From contig JANRJQ010000004.1 in assembly GCA_033763895.1 (NCBI GenBank), positions 607,001 to 671,000 of the forward strand: a stretch of DNA of 64,000 nt, written 5' to 3'. The stretch is from Chloroherpetonaceae bacterium (GTDB lineage Bacteria > Bacteroidota > Chlorobiia > Chlorobiales > Thermochlorobacteraceae). Both the position numbers and the translations under genes were made by a program. Position 1 is the stretch's first letter. Each line of letters begins with the position of its first letter. The notes below the pieces were generated by a model. That model did no database searches. It saw nothing but the letters and a program-made list of their open reading frames with translations, and was not told the DNA's origin. Shown here piece after piece: positions 44,305 to 53,479 of the stretch.

Positions 44305-44718
44305 TTAGGAAATGGGCGAAATTGTAACTAAAGATTTATTTCCAAACATTTTGTAAATAAGAAAGTCACTATCAACCGTAAGAATTGGTGTTTTTGGGTT
44401 TAATTCGGCTAATCTTACTAAACAAGCATCTGCAACAGACATTAGTACATCTGAGTACTTTTCAACTAATCCCTTTACATTATTTATTTCGTTGGCAAGG
44501 CTAAAATCAACTTTCACCAAACCCCTCTCTAATATTTGAAAAATAATATTTACACCATTAGGATATTTTTTTAGCAAATAAACTGATTCAGAGATTACAG
44601 ATTCGCAAGTAATGAGAGGTGGTGAGATACTTTCGAATACCTTTTTAGACCATAAATGGAACTGATCTTTTTTATTGATAAATGCAACCAAAGGACCCGT
44701 ATCCACAATGACGCTCAT
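44305..44718 (-). CDS. PIN-domain RNase toxin (VapC-like)
   Basis: 137 residues. VIVDTGPLVAFINKKDQ supplies the first PIN-domain Asp (Asp6), ESVYLL the conserved Glu (about residue 44), and SVADACLVRLAE and ILTVDSDFLIYK the later Asp pair, so the four-acid metal site appears complete. Its ATG overlaps the antitoxin TGA as ATGA, typical of VapBC operons. Expected to cleave RNA when freed from the antitoxin. AT-rich compared with its neighbours, consistent with acquisition. Confidence 0.88.
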   Translation of the reverse strand: MSVIVDTGPLVAFINKKDQFHLWSKKVFESISPPLITCESVISESVYLLKKYPNGVNIIFQILERGLVKVDFSLANEINNVKGLVEKYSDVLMSVADACLVRLAELNPKTPILTVDSDFLIYKMFGNKSLVTISPIS

Positions 44719-44912
44719 TTTCCGTAGTTTGCAAGGTGTTTTTTATTTGATGACAAATCTTCATCAGCCTCAATTACACCACAAAGATCTTTTGATAATT
44801 CAAAGAATGATTGTTGGCTTCCTTTTGTTTTCCCCAACGTCTTTACTTTGGGTTTCACTTTCTTTGGAGTAATCTCACCCACTTTTTTCACTTTTTTCTT
44901 CTCAGTTAACAT
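44715..44912 (-). CDS. Antitoxin partner of the PIN-domain toxin
   Basis: 65 residues. The first half is Lys-rich with no AbrB, RHH or HTH DNA-binding domain (KKVKKVGEITPKKVKPKVK). The second half, SFFELSKDLCGVIEADEDLSSNKKHLANYGK in part, matches the short toxin-binding tails of antitoxins paired with PIN toxins (..G....P.DLStN...LeGfG). Good Shine-Dalgarno (GGAG eight bases before ATG). Antitoxin role is inferred from the ATGA overlap with the toxin. Confidence 0.78.
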   Translation of the reverse strand: MLTEKKKVKKVGEITPKKVKPKVKTLGKTKGSQQSFFELSKDLCGVIEADEDLSSNKKHLANYGK

Positions 44913-44952
44913 CTTTTCTTCTCCATTAAATCATTATTGAAAGGAAAAGTAT

Positions 44953-44970
44953 GGGAGGATTTCTCCTCCC
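44953..44970 (-). terminator. Hairpin after lpdA
   Basis: A perfect 7-bp stem GGGAGGA / TCCTCCC with a TTTC loop lies downstream of the lpdA stop codon and upstream of the antitoxin. No long T-run on the minus strand, so only a candidate. Confidence 0.45.
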
Positions 44971-44984
44971 CAATTTTTAGTCAA

Positions 44985-46409
44985 TCAAATATTTATCGCT
45001 TCGCCATACGCATCAGCGGCGGCCTCTTTAACCCCTTCCGAAAATGTGGGATGTGCGTGAATGGTTTTATGAATCCAATGCGCGTCGGCTTCCAACTTCT
45101 TGGCGATTCCAAGTTCAGCAATCATTTCCGTCGCTTCATGACCGATGATATGCGCGCCGAGCATTTCGCCATACTTGGCATCAAAAATAAGTTTTACCAT
45201 TCCTGCGGTTTCGCCGGCAGCGGTCGCCTTTCCCGATGCTTTAAAGGGGAATCGGCCCACTTTTACTTCATAACCCTTGTCTTTGGCTTGCTTTTCTGTT
45301 AAACCGATGTGCGCCACCGAAGGCTGGCAATAGGTACAAGCCGGAACTTCAAGCGGGTCAATCGGCGAGGGATTTAACCCGGCAATGGCTTCAATGCAAT
45401 TGATGCCTTCAACTGAGGCTTTATGCGCCAAAAGCATGCCGCCGGCAACATCGCCAATGGCATAAACGCCTTCAACACTTGTTTTCCCAAACCCTGTGGT
45501 GACAATAAATCCACGATCGGTTTTCACGCCCACTTTTTCAAGGCCAAGATTTTCAATGTTTCCCGTAAGACCAATAGCGACAAGGGTATAGTCCGAAATG
45601 AGCTCTTGCTTATTGCCATTGGAATCGGTGACAACCGTTTTCACCTTATCGCCTTCGGCCGTTGCTGAATCCACCTTCGCGCCGGTATAAATGGTCATCC
45701 CTTGTTTTTTGAATTCGCGCTGCAAAATGGTGGCAATCTCTTCATCTTCATTCGGAAGAAGTTGCGGCAGGGCTTCTACGATGGTCACCTTTGTTCCCAC
45801 AGCGTTATAGAAATAAGCGAATTCAACGCCAATTGCGCCGGCACCGATAATCGTGAGCGATTCCGGCTTTTCCGGCAGAATCATTGCTTCATAACTCGTG
45901 ATGATTCGTTTGCGGTCAACGGGTACGGAAGGAATGGAGCGGGCTTTGGTTCCGGTCGCTAAAATGATATGCTGCGCCGTTACGGTTTCTTTTGATTCTC
46001 CGGCAACTTCCACCTCGTGCGCCGATTTCAAAGTCCCGTAGCCCTTCTTCACCGTAATCTTATTCTTCTTCATCAAAAACTCCACGCCCTTCGCCATTTG
46101 CGACGCCACGCCGCGACTTCGCTCAATCACCTTCTTAAAGTCGATTTCATACTTATCAATCTTGACCCCAAATTCTGCGGCGTGCTTGAGTCCATTGATC
46201 ATCTCTGCATTTTTTAGAAGAGACTTGGTGGGAATGCATCCCCAATTCAAACAAACGCCGCCAAGCGTGGTTTCTTTTTCGACAACACAAACTTTGTAGC
46301 CCAATTGGGACGCGCGAATCGCGGTTTCATAGCCGCCCGGTCCGGAGCCAACAATGAGAAAATCAAATTGATAGGAATGGGTAAATTTCTTTGGTTCCTT
46401 ATGAGACAT
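44985..46409 (-). CDS. lpdA: Dihydrolipoyl dehydrogenase (E3)
   Basis: FAD-disulfide reductase that reoxidises dihydrolipoamide in 2-oxoacid dehydrogenase or glycine-cleavage complexes. 474 residues: FLIVGSGPGGYETAIRA (FAD), GGVCLNWGCIPTKSLL (active disulfide), IIGAGAIGVEFAYFY (NAD), GVYAIGDVAGG, and C-terminal HAHPTFSEGVKEAA with the His-Glu pair. All catalytic residues present. Monocistronic; TATATTTG at 46464-46457 is a promoter candidate. Confidence 0.96.
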   Translation of the reverse strand: MSHKEPKKFTHSYQFDFLIVGSGPGGYETAIRASQLGYKVCVVEKETTLGGVCLNWGCIPTKSLLKNAEMINGLKHAAEFGVKIDKYEIDFKKVIERSRGVASQMAKGVEFLMKKNKITVKKGYGTLKSAHEVEVAGESKETVTAQHIILATGTKARSIPSVPVDRKRIITSYEAMILPEKPESLTIIGAGAIGVEFAYFYNAVGTKVTIVEALPQLLPNEDEEIATILQREFKKQGMTIYTGAKVDSATAEGDKVKTVVTDSNGNKQELISDYTLVAIGLTGNIENLGLEKVGVKTDRGFIVTTGFGKTSVEGVYAIGDVAGGMLLAHKASVEGINCIEAIAGLNPSPIDPLEVPACTYCQPSVAHIGLTEKQAKDKGYEVKVGRFPFKASGKATAAGETAGMVKLIFDAKYGEMLGAHIIGHEATEMIAELGIAKKLEADAHWIHKTIHAHPTFSEGVKEAAADAYGEAINI

Positions 46410-46715
46410 AATTTCAGTGATTAGCGTTTGAAAACAAATGAATACGCAAAGTGCCGCAAATATACACCTCTTGCGCGATATTGGTTTTAATTTTCAGTCA
46501 TTTCGAACTGAGCAACGCGGTTTGAAGAAGGTTGGGAAATCTCAAGTGTGTAATACCTTTCATGTCTTTCTCGCAAGTCACGAAGTGACGCGTCGAGAAT
46601 TTGTGTGAGCATCATTTTATTTCGCGTGCAGGATTCCGGACGCGCTTAGCTTGCGGGAATGACATTGTGAAGGGGATCATTAAGTAAGCCTGAGCAGATT
46701 AAGGAAATCAATGCT
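46410..46715. other. Gap with intergenic repeat between two minus-strand genes
   Basis: No gene. Holds the lpdA promoter region on the left and, from about 46495, a repeat element related to the one at 61.6-62.1 kb (see that entry). Confidence 0.6.
46495..46690. repeat. Dispersed intergenic repeat, copy 1
   Basis: Shares with 61564-62130 the blocks GTCATTTCGAAC..GAGCAACGCG, GAAATCTCAAGTGTG, TTCTCGCAAGTC..GCGTCG.GAA and CAGGATTCCG..GGAATGAC. It has its own nested hairpin near 46565: outer TTCTCG/CGAGAA and inner GTCAC/GTGAC. It lies just outside the 3' end of the RND gene at 46716. Confidence 0.7.
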
Positions 46716-49700
46716 TCAAGAACTTTTGTGCTTATCTAAATAAGTAAACACTGCCGGAATTGTGACCAGCGTAAACACGGTAGCTGATATCAGACCACCG
46801 ATTAAAGGCGTTGAAATCGATGCGCCGAGTTCCGAGCCGCTTCCGCCGCTAAAAAGCAAAGGCACAATTCCGATGACTGTTGTTACCGTCGTCATCACAA
46901 TTGATCGAAGTCGCTTGGAAACGCCCAGAAAGATGGCTTCACTTTGTGAATAACCGTTTCGACGCAATTCCACAATGAAATCGGTGGCAATTACCGCATC
47001 ATTATCAACCGCCCCAATCATAATCACAAGCCCAATCAGTGAAAGAGAGTTGTAACTTTCTCCAAGAATCATCATCAAAATAATTGCGCCAACCACTGCC
47101 AACGGACTTGTGAGCATAATAACTAAAGGATAAAGCAACGATTCAAATTCAGCCGCTAAAATCATATACACCAAAAGAAGCGAAAGCAGGAGAATGATAA
47201 AAAGACTCTTAAACGACGACTTCACTTCTTCATTTTCTCCCCCGATTTCCACTCTGAGTCCGGTCGGTAAAATCCCAGCCCTTTTAATCCGCTCTTCAAT
47301 CACTGCGCTTACTTCCGTAGCCGATGCCCCTTCCGCTGCATTGGCCTTGAGTACGAGTTGATTTTTCCCGTTCTCCCGAAACCGCTCACCATAATAGGTA
47401 ATCGGCTGAAGGGTGAGAAGATTACGCAGTTCAATATCGCCAAAAGGGGTTTTCATTCGCTTTGACAGTAACTCTTCGGCAGATTTCGGAGAGTCATTTT
47501 CCAAGTAAAGTGTTAAGGCAATTTTTTCAGTCGCCTCTTGCAGAACGGTTGCATTTAGGCCACCTGTCGCCGATTCCAGAAAACGCTCCACATCACTTGC
47601 ACGCAAGCCGTAGCGAGCAATCGATTCACGATTCAGCGACACCCAAAGCTCTCGTTGAACCTTTTCCTTTCCTGTTCGAATGTCTTTTACTTCCGGAATT
47701 TCTCTCACCAATTTTTCTACTGCGGGGGCACAGCGCTGAAGCTCATCAACTTGGTTTCCGATAATCTTTATTTTGAAATCATCCTTTTCGGGACGGAATA
47801 TTCTTTCGAGCGTGGTTTGCTTTCGATGCAACGAAAATTCGAACGCCGTATTACTTGACAGCGATTCCAATTTTTTCCGCAACCCTTCTATTACATTCTT
47901 TTCTTCCAATTTCTCCTCTTCTACTTTGTCATTCATCGTTTCTTGAAGTGAAATAGTTAGAAAAGCTGAATGGGTAGTTCTTGATTCATCCAACGAAAAA
48001 ATCGATTCCGTTTCAGATACTTGCCCGATTTCCGCACTAACCGCTTTCACGCCCGCTTCTTTGCGGAGTGCCCGCGAAGTTTCTTTGACCGAAGCAGTGA
48101 TGGATTCGAATGAAAACCCCGCAGGGTACATTAAGGTGAGGGTGAGCTCTTTATGCGCTAACTTCGGTACGATTTGAACCGGAATAAATGTGCCTAAATA
48201 CACCGTCAGCCCCAACACTGCCAACGACCCTAAAATCACTTTACCCCGATGAAACAAAATTTTCTTCAAAAGTTTTTCATACGCTTCAATCAACCGTAAT
48301 TGAATCTTCATTCGCTTGGTTGCAATCTTTTCGGATATGGCTTGCAAGCGTGGCGAGAAATTTAATAGGTTGATTTCTCCAAAACCCAAACTAAGGAGTG
48401 CCGGCACCAATGAAATGGCAATGATGAGCGAAGAAAGCAACGAAAAGGTCATTGCCAAACCCATATCCCGAAAAATCTCCCGCGCGATTCCGTCGGTAAA
48501 AATCACCGGCAAAAAAATTGCCACATTGGTAAAGGTAGAAGCTGCCGCCGCCAGATTGATTTCTTTCACACCTTCAATAATCGCCCGCCGCCGCTCCATT
48601 CCTTCATCGCACAGCCGCGAGACATTTTCAACCACAATAATGGCATTATCACCCAGCATCCCGATACCGACGGCAATTCCCGTAAGTGAGATGATGTTTA
48701 AATCGACACCGAACGCGTAGAGAAAAATAAATGTGAGAATAATTGAAAGCGGGGTTGCAATTGCAATGACTGCGGAGTAGCGAAGTTCATTCAAAAAAAA
48801 GAAGAGCACAAAAAAGGCCAGAAATGCACCGGTGTAAATGGCGCCAATGATATCATCTATGGCACGCTTAATGTAACTAGATTGATCTGAAATGACCTCA
48901 ATCTCATAGGCGGGCAACTCGCCTTTTAACACCCTTAAAACTTCCCGCACCTTTTCGGCAGTGGCTACAGTATTGGCATCCGATTCTTTTCGGATTAAGA
49001 TTTGAATCGTTTCTTCTTCATTCCAAAGCGAAAGCCCTTTTGGGGCGGCAAAGTCGTCGGTCACCGTTCCGATATCACTGAGGAGAATCGCTCGGGCATC
49101 TTTCGTACGGCCTACTACCGCGCGTTCAATATCTTGCCGCGTCTTTAATTTCCCTTCAAGCCGCAGAGGAAGGCGGTAATTTCCATCACGCAGGCTTCCA
49201 CCCGAAAGAATGACATTTTGCCCGGCCAATTGCTGCGAGACGTCGGCGATTGAAAGGCCAAGCGAATTCATTGCAACCGTATTTAATTTCACTCGCATTT
49301 CGCGGGTTGGCGCCCCCAAAACTGCCGCTTGCGCCACGCCTTCAAGCTGCTCAATTCTGCGTTTAATCACAGCATTGGCAAGTTCTGCTATTTTGCTCCG
49401 CCCTCGCTGCGTGTTTTTTATACTGCTCATCTCCTTCGGAAGTGAATCCCGCTTTGGCGAAATGACGAGCATCATAATCGGTTCGCTTGCCGGGTCCACC
49501 CGTAAAATGGTTGGTCGGTCAATTTCTTTGGGCAGTTGTGCTTTCAATCGATCGAGCTTTTCTCTTGCATCGATAAAGGCATAATTCATATCGGTGCCCC
49601 AATAAAAATCAACCTGAATGAGCGCCATTCCCTCGCGCGTAAGCGAGCGAATATTTTTGACGCCTTGCAGCGTATTCATTGATTCTTCAATCGGCACTGT

Positions 49701-49889
49701 AATGAGCCGCGAGACCTCATCAGGCGAGGCATTGCGGTAGGTTGTTTTTACCGTTAAGCGTGGCGTTGAAATATCGGGGAGAAAATTGACACTCAGCTTT
49801 TGAAAGCAAATTATCCCAACCAAAACGGATGAGATAAAGACCATAAGCGTTGCGATTGGTCTTTTTTGGCAAAGCTCGGCAATATGCAT
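46716..49889 (-). CDS. RND efflux transporter, inner-membrane pump (HAE1-like)
   Basis: 1057 residues, 12 helices, two large porter loops. N-terminus RPIATLMVFISSVLVGII and LPDISTPRLTVKTTYRNASPDEV, helix 4 GIGMLGDNAIIVVEN, helix 10 GAVDNDAVIATDF with acidic proton-relay candidates, and the last helix SATVFTLVTIPAVFTYL identify the hydrophobe-exporting RND type. It follows its periplasmic adaptor by 6 bp. No TolC-type channel is in the window. Substrate unknown. Confidence 0.93.
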   Translation of the reverse strand: MHIAELCQKRPIATLMVFISSVLVGIICFQKLSVNFLPDISTPRLTVKTTYRNASPDEVSRLITVPIEESMNTLQGVKNIRSLTREGMALIQVDFYWGTDMNYAFIDAREKLDRLKAQLPKEIDRPTILRVDPASEPIMMLVISPKRDSLPKEMSSIKNTQRGRSKIAELANAVIKRRIEQLEGVAQAAVLGAPTREMRVKLNTVAMNSLGLSIADVSQQLAGQNVILSGGSLRDGNYRLPLRLEGKLKTRQDIERAVVGRTKDARAILLSDIGTVTDDFAAPKGLSLWNEEETIQILIRKESDANTVATAEKVREVLRVLKGELPAYEIEVISDQSSYIKRAIDDIIGAIYTGAFLAFFVLFFFLNELRYSAVIAIATPLSIILTFIFLYAFGVDLNIISLTGIAVGIGMLGDNAIIVVENVSRLCDEGMERRRAIIEGVKEINLAAAASTFTNVAIFLPVIFTDGIAREIFRDMGLAMTFSLLSSLIIAISLVPALLSLGFGEINLLNFSPRLQAISEKIATKRMKIQLRLIEAYEKLLKKILFHRGKVILGSLAVLGLTVYLGTFIPVQIVPKLAHKELTLTLMYPAGFSFESITASVKETSRALRKEAGVKAVSAEIGQVSETESIFSLDESRTTHSAFLTISLQETMNDKVEEEKLEEKNVIEGLRKKLESLSSNTAFEFSLHRKQTTLERIFRPEKDDFKIKIIGNQVDELQRCAPAVEKLVREIPEVKDIRTGKEKVQRELWVSLNRESIARYGLRASDVERFLESATGGLNATVLQEATEKIALTLYLENDSPKSAEELLSKRMKTPFGDIELRNLLTLQPITYYGERFRENGKNQLVLKANAAEGASATEVSAVIEERIKRAGILPTGLRVEIGGENEEVKSSFKSLFIILLLSLLLVYMILAAEFESLLYPLVIMLTSPLAVVGAIILMMILGESYNSLSLIGLVIMIGAVDNDAVIATDFIVELRRNGYSQSEAIFLGVSKRLRSIVMTTVTTVIGIVPLLFSGGSGSELGASISTPLIGGLISATVFTLVTIPAVFTYLDKHKSS

Positions 49890-49895
49890 TTTCGC

Positions 49896-51113
49896 TTAGG
49901 GGATTTTAGTCACAGGCATATCGTGCGAGAGGGTGAAATTGTTTTCTACGATAACCTCATCCCCTGCCTTAATGCCTTCTTTAATTTCTACTTCCGTTTC
50001 ATTTTCTAAACCCGTTACAACATAGTTCCATTTAGCCAATTCTTTTCCATCTGCCGATTTCTCCAAAACAAAAATGATTTTCCTCCCATCTCGCTCCAGA
50101 ATCGCTCTTTTGGAAACCACAAGTTTATTTTCGTATCGCGCGGCTTCGACTAAAACCGTGGCATACATCCCGGGTCTTATCTTGAAGGTCGTATTCGGAA
50201 GTTCGATGACGGCTTTTGCTGTTTTGGAATCGAGGGAAATTACAGGACTTATTGCCGTAACATTGCCGATAAGGGTATCTCCTGAGAAAGCCCCTAAAAT
50301 GATTCGCGCACGGTTTCCAATTTTTATCATCGGAATTTCCTTCTCCAATATGCCTACTTCCACCCGAATCCGTGATAAATTCACAAATTCCATACAGGCC
50401 TGCCCGATGGATAACACTTGCCCTTGAGACACCCGAATACCCGAAGCATAACCATCAAATGGGGCAAGAATGGCTGTATTTTGAAAATTCAATTCCGCAC
50501 GTTGCAGCCGTGTTTTTGCTCCTGAAAATCCGGTTCGTGTTCTGAGTACATCGTCAAGTTTTTCACCGGCTAAAATTTCAGCCAATTCCGTTTCTTCCTT
50601 TATCTTTTCAACTTCTTTGATTTCCACTTCACCTTTTCGAAAGGCTTCAGTTGCGTTCGAAAGTTTTCGCCGAAGTTCATTTAATTTTTCTTTCCATTCC
50701 TTAGAGGAACTTAAACCACCGTAATCATTCCGTTGTGTTGCATAATCGCTTTGGGTTTTCAGGTAGTCATCTTTCGCTTCTTGGAGTGTAATCCGGTATT
50801 CACGGTCATTCAATTTCAAAAGGGTATCACCGGCGCGGAAATATTGCCCTTCTTTTGCATCTAAGCGTTGGAGTTCGGCAGCAATTCGAGCGGATATTTG
50901 CACCCGTTGAATGGCTTCACATACTCCAGTTGCGGTTACCGATTGAATTAACGCTCGTTTACGTGCTTGCTCTGTTTTAACCTTTAGGGGTTCAATTCGA
51001 ATCTCGGGAAGAGCTGTCTCGGTTTTTGGTGTACGCTCCGTTTCTTTTGAACAACTTAAAACCACAATAATCAGAATAGTACCAATCAAATAACGAAGTA
51101 ACTGAGATCGCAT
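49896..51113 (-). CDS. RND efflux periplasmic adaptor lipoprotein (MFP family)
   Basis: 405 residues. Lipobox IVVLSC (Cys21) predicts a lipid-anchored adaptor. The order is typical of AcrA-like proteins: lipoyl-like half (RISARIAAELQRLDAKEGQYFRAGDTLLKLND), coiled-coil hairpin (~120-190), second half-lipoyl (PFDGYASGIRVSQGQVLSIG), beta-barrel and membrane-proximal domains ending GIKAGDEVIVENN. It precedes the RND pump and bridges it to an outer-membrane channel that is not encoded here. Confidence 0.93.
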   Translation of the reverse strand: MRSQLLRYLIGTILIIVVLSCSKETERTPKTETALPEIRIEPLKVKTEQARKRALIQSVTATGVCEAIQRVQISARIAAELQRLDAKEGQYFRAGDTLLKLNDREYRITLQEAKDDYLKTQSDYATQRNDYGGLSSSKEWKEKLNELRRKLSNATEAFRKGEVEIKEVEKIKEETELAEILAGEKLDDVLRTRTGFSGAKTRLQRAELNFQNTAILAPFDGYASGIRVSQGQVLSIGQACMEFVNLSRIRVEVGILEKEIPMIKIGNRARIILGAFSGDTLIGNVTAISPVISLDSKTAKAVIELPNTTFKIRPGMYATVLVEAARYENKLVVSKRAILERDGRKIIFVLEKSADGKELAKWNYVVTGLENETEVEIKEGIKAGDEVIVENNFTLSHDMPVTKIP

Positions 51114-51482
51114 AATGAACTTGACAAAAGAGGGTTTTCAGGTGTTACTAGTTTTGTGTTTACTTATAAGATAAGGGGATATTGGAATAATTTATAAGAG
51201 AAAATTCAATTGCTTCCTAATGACTTTTCATATCATTATCCTTGACTTAATATATTCAACCTTAAGGAGTTGGTATCCGTTTCTTTGGGAGTAAAACGAT
51301 ATACAAATACCCCCATAGCCATAAGCACCCCATTTCTCACCAACGACCAACCTGAAAGCGGCTCTTGCCACAATTTTCAATAAAGTCCAAAAATAATTTA
51401 TTAAAATGATTTATTAAACTCAATTTGTCTGAATAAGATAAAACTTCATGATTTTCACAGAAACACCAATATTCAATTGACC
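51114..51482. other. Gap containing the 3' remnant of a MauE-like gene
   Basis: 369 bp. Apart from the remnant at 51236-51373 (listed separately) it holds AT-rich DNA, the adaptor-gene upstream region, and no intact gene. Confidence 0.6.
51236..51373 (-). pseudogene. 3' remnant of a MauE/DoxX-like gene
   Basis: The minus strand encodes 45 residues starting LWQEPLSGWSLVRNGVLMAM and continuing GVFVYRFTPKE, which align with the end of the intact protein at 54122 (LWEESLSGWALVRNALLIAM, AVYVYRYSPKV). A TGA lies two codons before the matching Leu, and the ~125 preceding codons including the CGCFG motif are missing. Position matches the intact copy: just after the redoxin gene. It is a decayed third element of the duplicated cassette. 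Confidence 0.82.
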
Positions 51483-52064
51483 TTATATTTTGGCACTTAA
51501 TATTTCTGTTTGATATTTATCTAAAATTTCCTGAGTTTTATTTCTATCGTTCATATCGCCAATATAAAGTTTATAAAGGTTCTTTTTCTCAAAAATCAGT
51601 ATAGCAGGAGACCACTTTAGTTTCAGCGAATTATATAATTTTCCGTTTTCGTCATAATATATAGCTCCTTTATAACCAATCACTTTTAATTCTTGTTCTA
51701 ATTTCAACTTACTTCTTGGTTTACTTATGATTAATGAGAAAATGAATTTTTTATTATATTGATTGCTAAATTTTTCCCAATCATTTAGTTCAAGACCAAG
51801 ACATTCTCTGCAACCCTCGTTAATATTATCACTATATACAAATAAAATCTCTCTGCTCCCATCCCCAATTTCAAATTTATTACCGAATTTATCAATTAAT
51901 TTTAATGAATCAATAAACTCTTCTTTATAAGATAAAGAATTTGTATTGAATTTACTTTCAATATCTATCTCACTTGTTTCTACAAATGTATTTCTATTTA
52001 ACACATTGAAAAGTGTATAAATAATTAATAAGAGAGAGAGAATAATATAGATAGTATTTTTCAT
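51483..52064 (-). CDS. Membrane-anchored thioredoxin-like protein (cassette copy 1)
   Basis: 193 residues, ATG overlapping the propeller stop as TGATG. One N-terminal helix (residues ~4-20) anchors it; the rest is a redoxin-like domain with a CxxC site in EGCRECLGLE (about residues 84-87) and the cis-Pro loop WSPAILIF. Topology suggests a periplasmic redoxin. Together with the MauE-like neighbour it resembles MauD/MauE pairs that make disulfides in exported proteins. Its own MauE partner gene is the remnant at 51236. Confidence 0.75.
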   Translation of the reverse strand: MKNTIYIILSLLLIIYTLFNVLNRNTFVETSEIDIESKFNTNSLSYKEEFIDSLKLIDKFGNKFEIGDGSREILFVYSDNINEGCRECLGLELNDWEKFSNQYNKKFIFSLIISKPRSKLKLEQELKVIGYKGAIYYDENGKLYNSLKLKWSPAILIFEKKNLYKLYIGDMNDRNKTQEILDKYQTEILSAKI

Positions 52065-53146
52065 CAATGGATTTTAATTTTACAAATTGTAATAATTCGG
52101 TTATCAGGTAAATCACTTGATTCAAAAAATAATAGATTTGTTTTCTTTTGCACAGCAATAAGTGTGCCATCAGTTTTGAATTCCTTGATTTTTTTACCAT
52201 CTATTGTAAACAGTTCAATATAATTTTCTGCACTAACAAAAGAACCGGATTTTACCGATTCAATATTATGCCTTGAAAGAGAACGAACTATCAGTGAATC
52301 GGTCAAGAAATGCACACCAGTATTATAAAATATTTTTGTGTTTACTTGATTCCAAAATTCTTCCGTTGGTTTTGCGTTTTCAAGATCACTTATTATATAT
52401 TTTCCTTCAATTTCAGGATATTTGTATTCAAATATATTATCACGGTAAATATTTCCAATTGAAATGTCAGGAGATTGTGAGTACACAATTACAAAATCAC
52501 CAAAATTATTTATATCTAAAAATGATGACCCATCTAAGTATTTAAACTTTTCATATTGTAGAGGATACTTTCCAAATCTTTTTTTAATGTTACCACTTGT
52601 ATCAAAAATAATACAGGAATTAGACGCACTTTTACTTTCACCGTTAAATTCATAATCCCAAAAGCCTGTTGATAAAATAGAATTAACATCAATAAACTTT
52701 GTATCACCACCTATAGGTCTTATTCCATTGATAAAAATACTTGTTTTCAGTTCTTTTCCATTATTATTAAAAAGCTTAAATGAGTAAAATCCTACATCAC
52801 CCACAATTACTTTATCATTAAACAAGGCAAAACTCCTTGGAGTTCTTAAATTTAAAGGACCATTTCCCTTACTAAACATTGAGTTAACTAAACCTCCATT
52901 AAGATTATAAATTTTTATGTCCGATGCTGAATAATCTAGTATATATAGCAGAGAATCTTTCGTAACTAAAGCACCACCTATATATCCTATTGGTTTTGTG
53001 CTTTCTTCTAATTTTATTTTTTTTTCTACTAATAATGCAAATTCAATTTCTTTTTCTGTTGATTTATGTTTTTGATTACAACTGCAAAAAAGTATTTCTA
53101 TTAGTATCAATGCAGCTAAGCTTATGATATTTAACTTACTATTCAT
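52064..53146 (-). CDS. Six-bladed beta-propeller lipoprotein (cassette copy 1)
   Basis: 360 residues. Lipobox LFCSC near residue 23 predicts a lipoprotein. Repeated propeller motifs: LYILDYSASDIKIYNLNGGL, KGNGPLNLRTPRSFALF (the GxGPxE/L-type link), VGDVGFYSFKLFNNNGKEL, and FTIDGKKIKEF. These match the 6-bladed beta-propeller families (PF15869/PF17170-like) that occur in Bacteroidetes beside NVEALA peptide genes. Overlaps the redoxin start; preceded by a hairpin and the peptide gene. Confidence 0.75.
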   Translation of the reverse strand: MNSKLNIISLAALILIEILFCSCNQKHKSTEKEIEFALLVEKKIKLEESTKPIGYIGGALVTKDSLLYILDYSASDIKIYNLNGGLVNSMFSKGNGPLNLRTPRSFALFNDKVIVGDVGFYSFKLFNNNGKELKTSIFINGIRPIGGDTKFIDVNSILSTGFWDYEFNGESKSASNSCIIFDTSGNIKKRFGKYPLQYEKFKYLDGSSFLDINNFGDFVIVYSQSPDISIGNIYRDNIFEYKYPEIEGKYIISDLENAKPTEEFWNQVNTKIFYNTGVHFLTDSLIVRSLSRHNIESVKSGSFVSAENYIELFTIDGKKIKEFKTDGTLIAVQKKTNLLFFESSDLPDNRIITICKIKIH

Positions 53147-53155
53147 ATTTAATAT

Positions 53156-53190
53156 TTTAAGCAGGTTAACATATTATTAACCTGCTTAAA
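53156..53190 (-). terminator. Hairpin between peptide and propeller genes (copy 1)
   Basis: A perfect 14-bp inverted repeat (TTTAAGCAGGTTAA / TTAACCTGCTTAAA) with a 7-base loop in the 51-bp gap. It may partly terminate transcription after the peptide gene or protect its 3' end. Confidence 0.7.
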
Positions 53191-53197
53191 TTTTATT

Positions 53198-53395
53198 TTA
53201 TTGATTGCCATTTGATTGATGTTGTCCACATGAAATACTTCCACCCTTTCCACAATGATGATTTGGGTTAGACTTGTAACAGTATTTTGGCTTGCCACTA
53301 TTTGCTTTTGCATCAGTAATTGTAGTTAAATTAACTACTAAAGCTAAAGCTACTGTTCCTAGAAACACATATAAACTGAAATTATTCTTTTTCAT
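53198..53395 (-). CDS. Secreted NVEALA-like Cys-containing peptide 1
   Basis: 65 residues. Signal peptide (MKKNNFSLYVFLGTVALALVV, cleavage likely after DAKA) followed by a mature part of about 33 residues: NSGKPKYCYKSNPNHHCGKG and so on, with three Cys, several His/Gly and the ending SNGNQ. The N-terminal signal ending and the small size recall the NVEALA (PF14055) family of Bacteroidetes secreted peptides. It shares [DN]-x-[GT]-KPK after the signal and the C-terminal GNQ with peptide 2. Its own strong promoter lies 50 bp upstream. Confidence 0.75.
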   Translation of the reverse strand: MKKNNFSLYVFLGTVALALVVNLTTITDAKANSGKPKYCYKSNPNHHCGKGGSISCGQHQSNGNQ

Positions 53396-53426
53396 CGTTA
53401 TGACAATTTAATTATTTGTAAAACAC

Positions 53427-53479
53427 TTCCTTCACATGAGGAATTACACCATTTTACTTTTTCTTTTTCTTTTTGTCAA
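53427..53479 (-). promoter_or_regulatory. Promoter and dyad for peptide 1
   Basis: Minus-strand TTGACA (53479-53474), 17-base spacer, TAAAAT (53456-53451). A dyad TTCCTTCA-N2-TGAGGAA with one bulge occupies 53427-53443, right at the expected transcription start. The -35 box contains the stop codon of the upstream AraC-like gene. The same arrangement recurs at copy 2. Confidence 0.72.
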
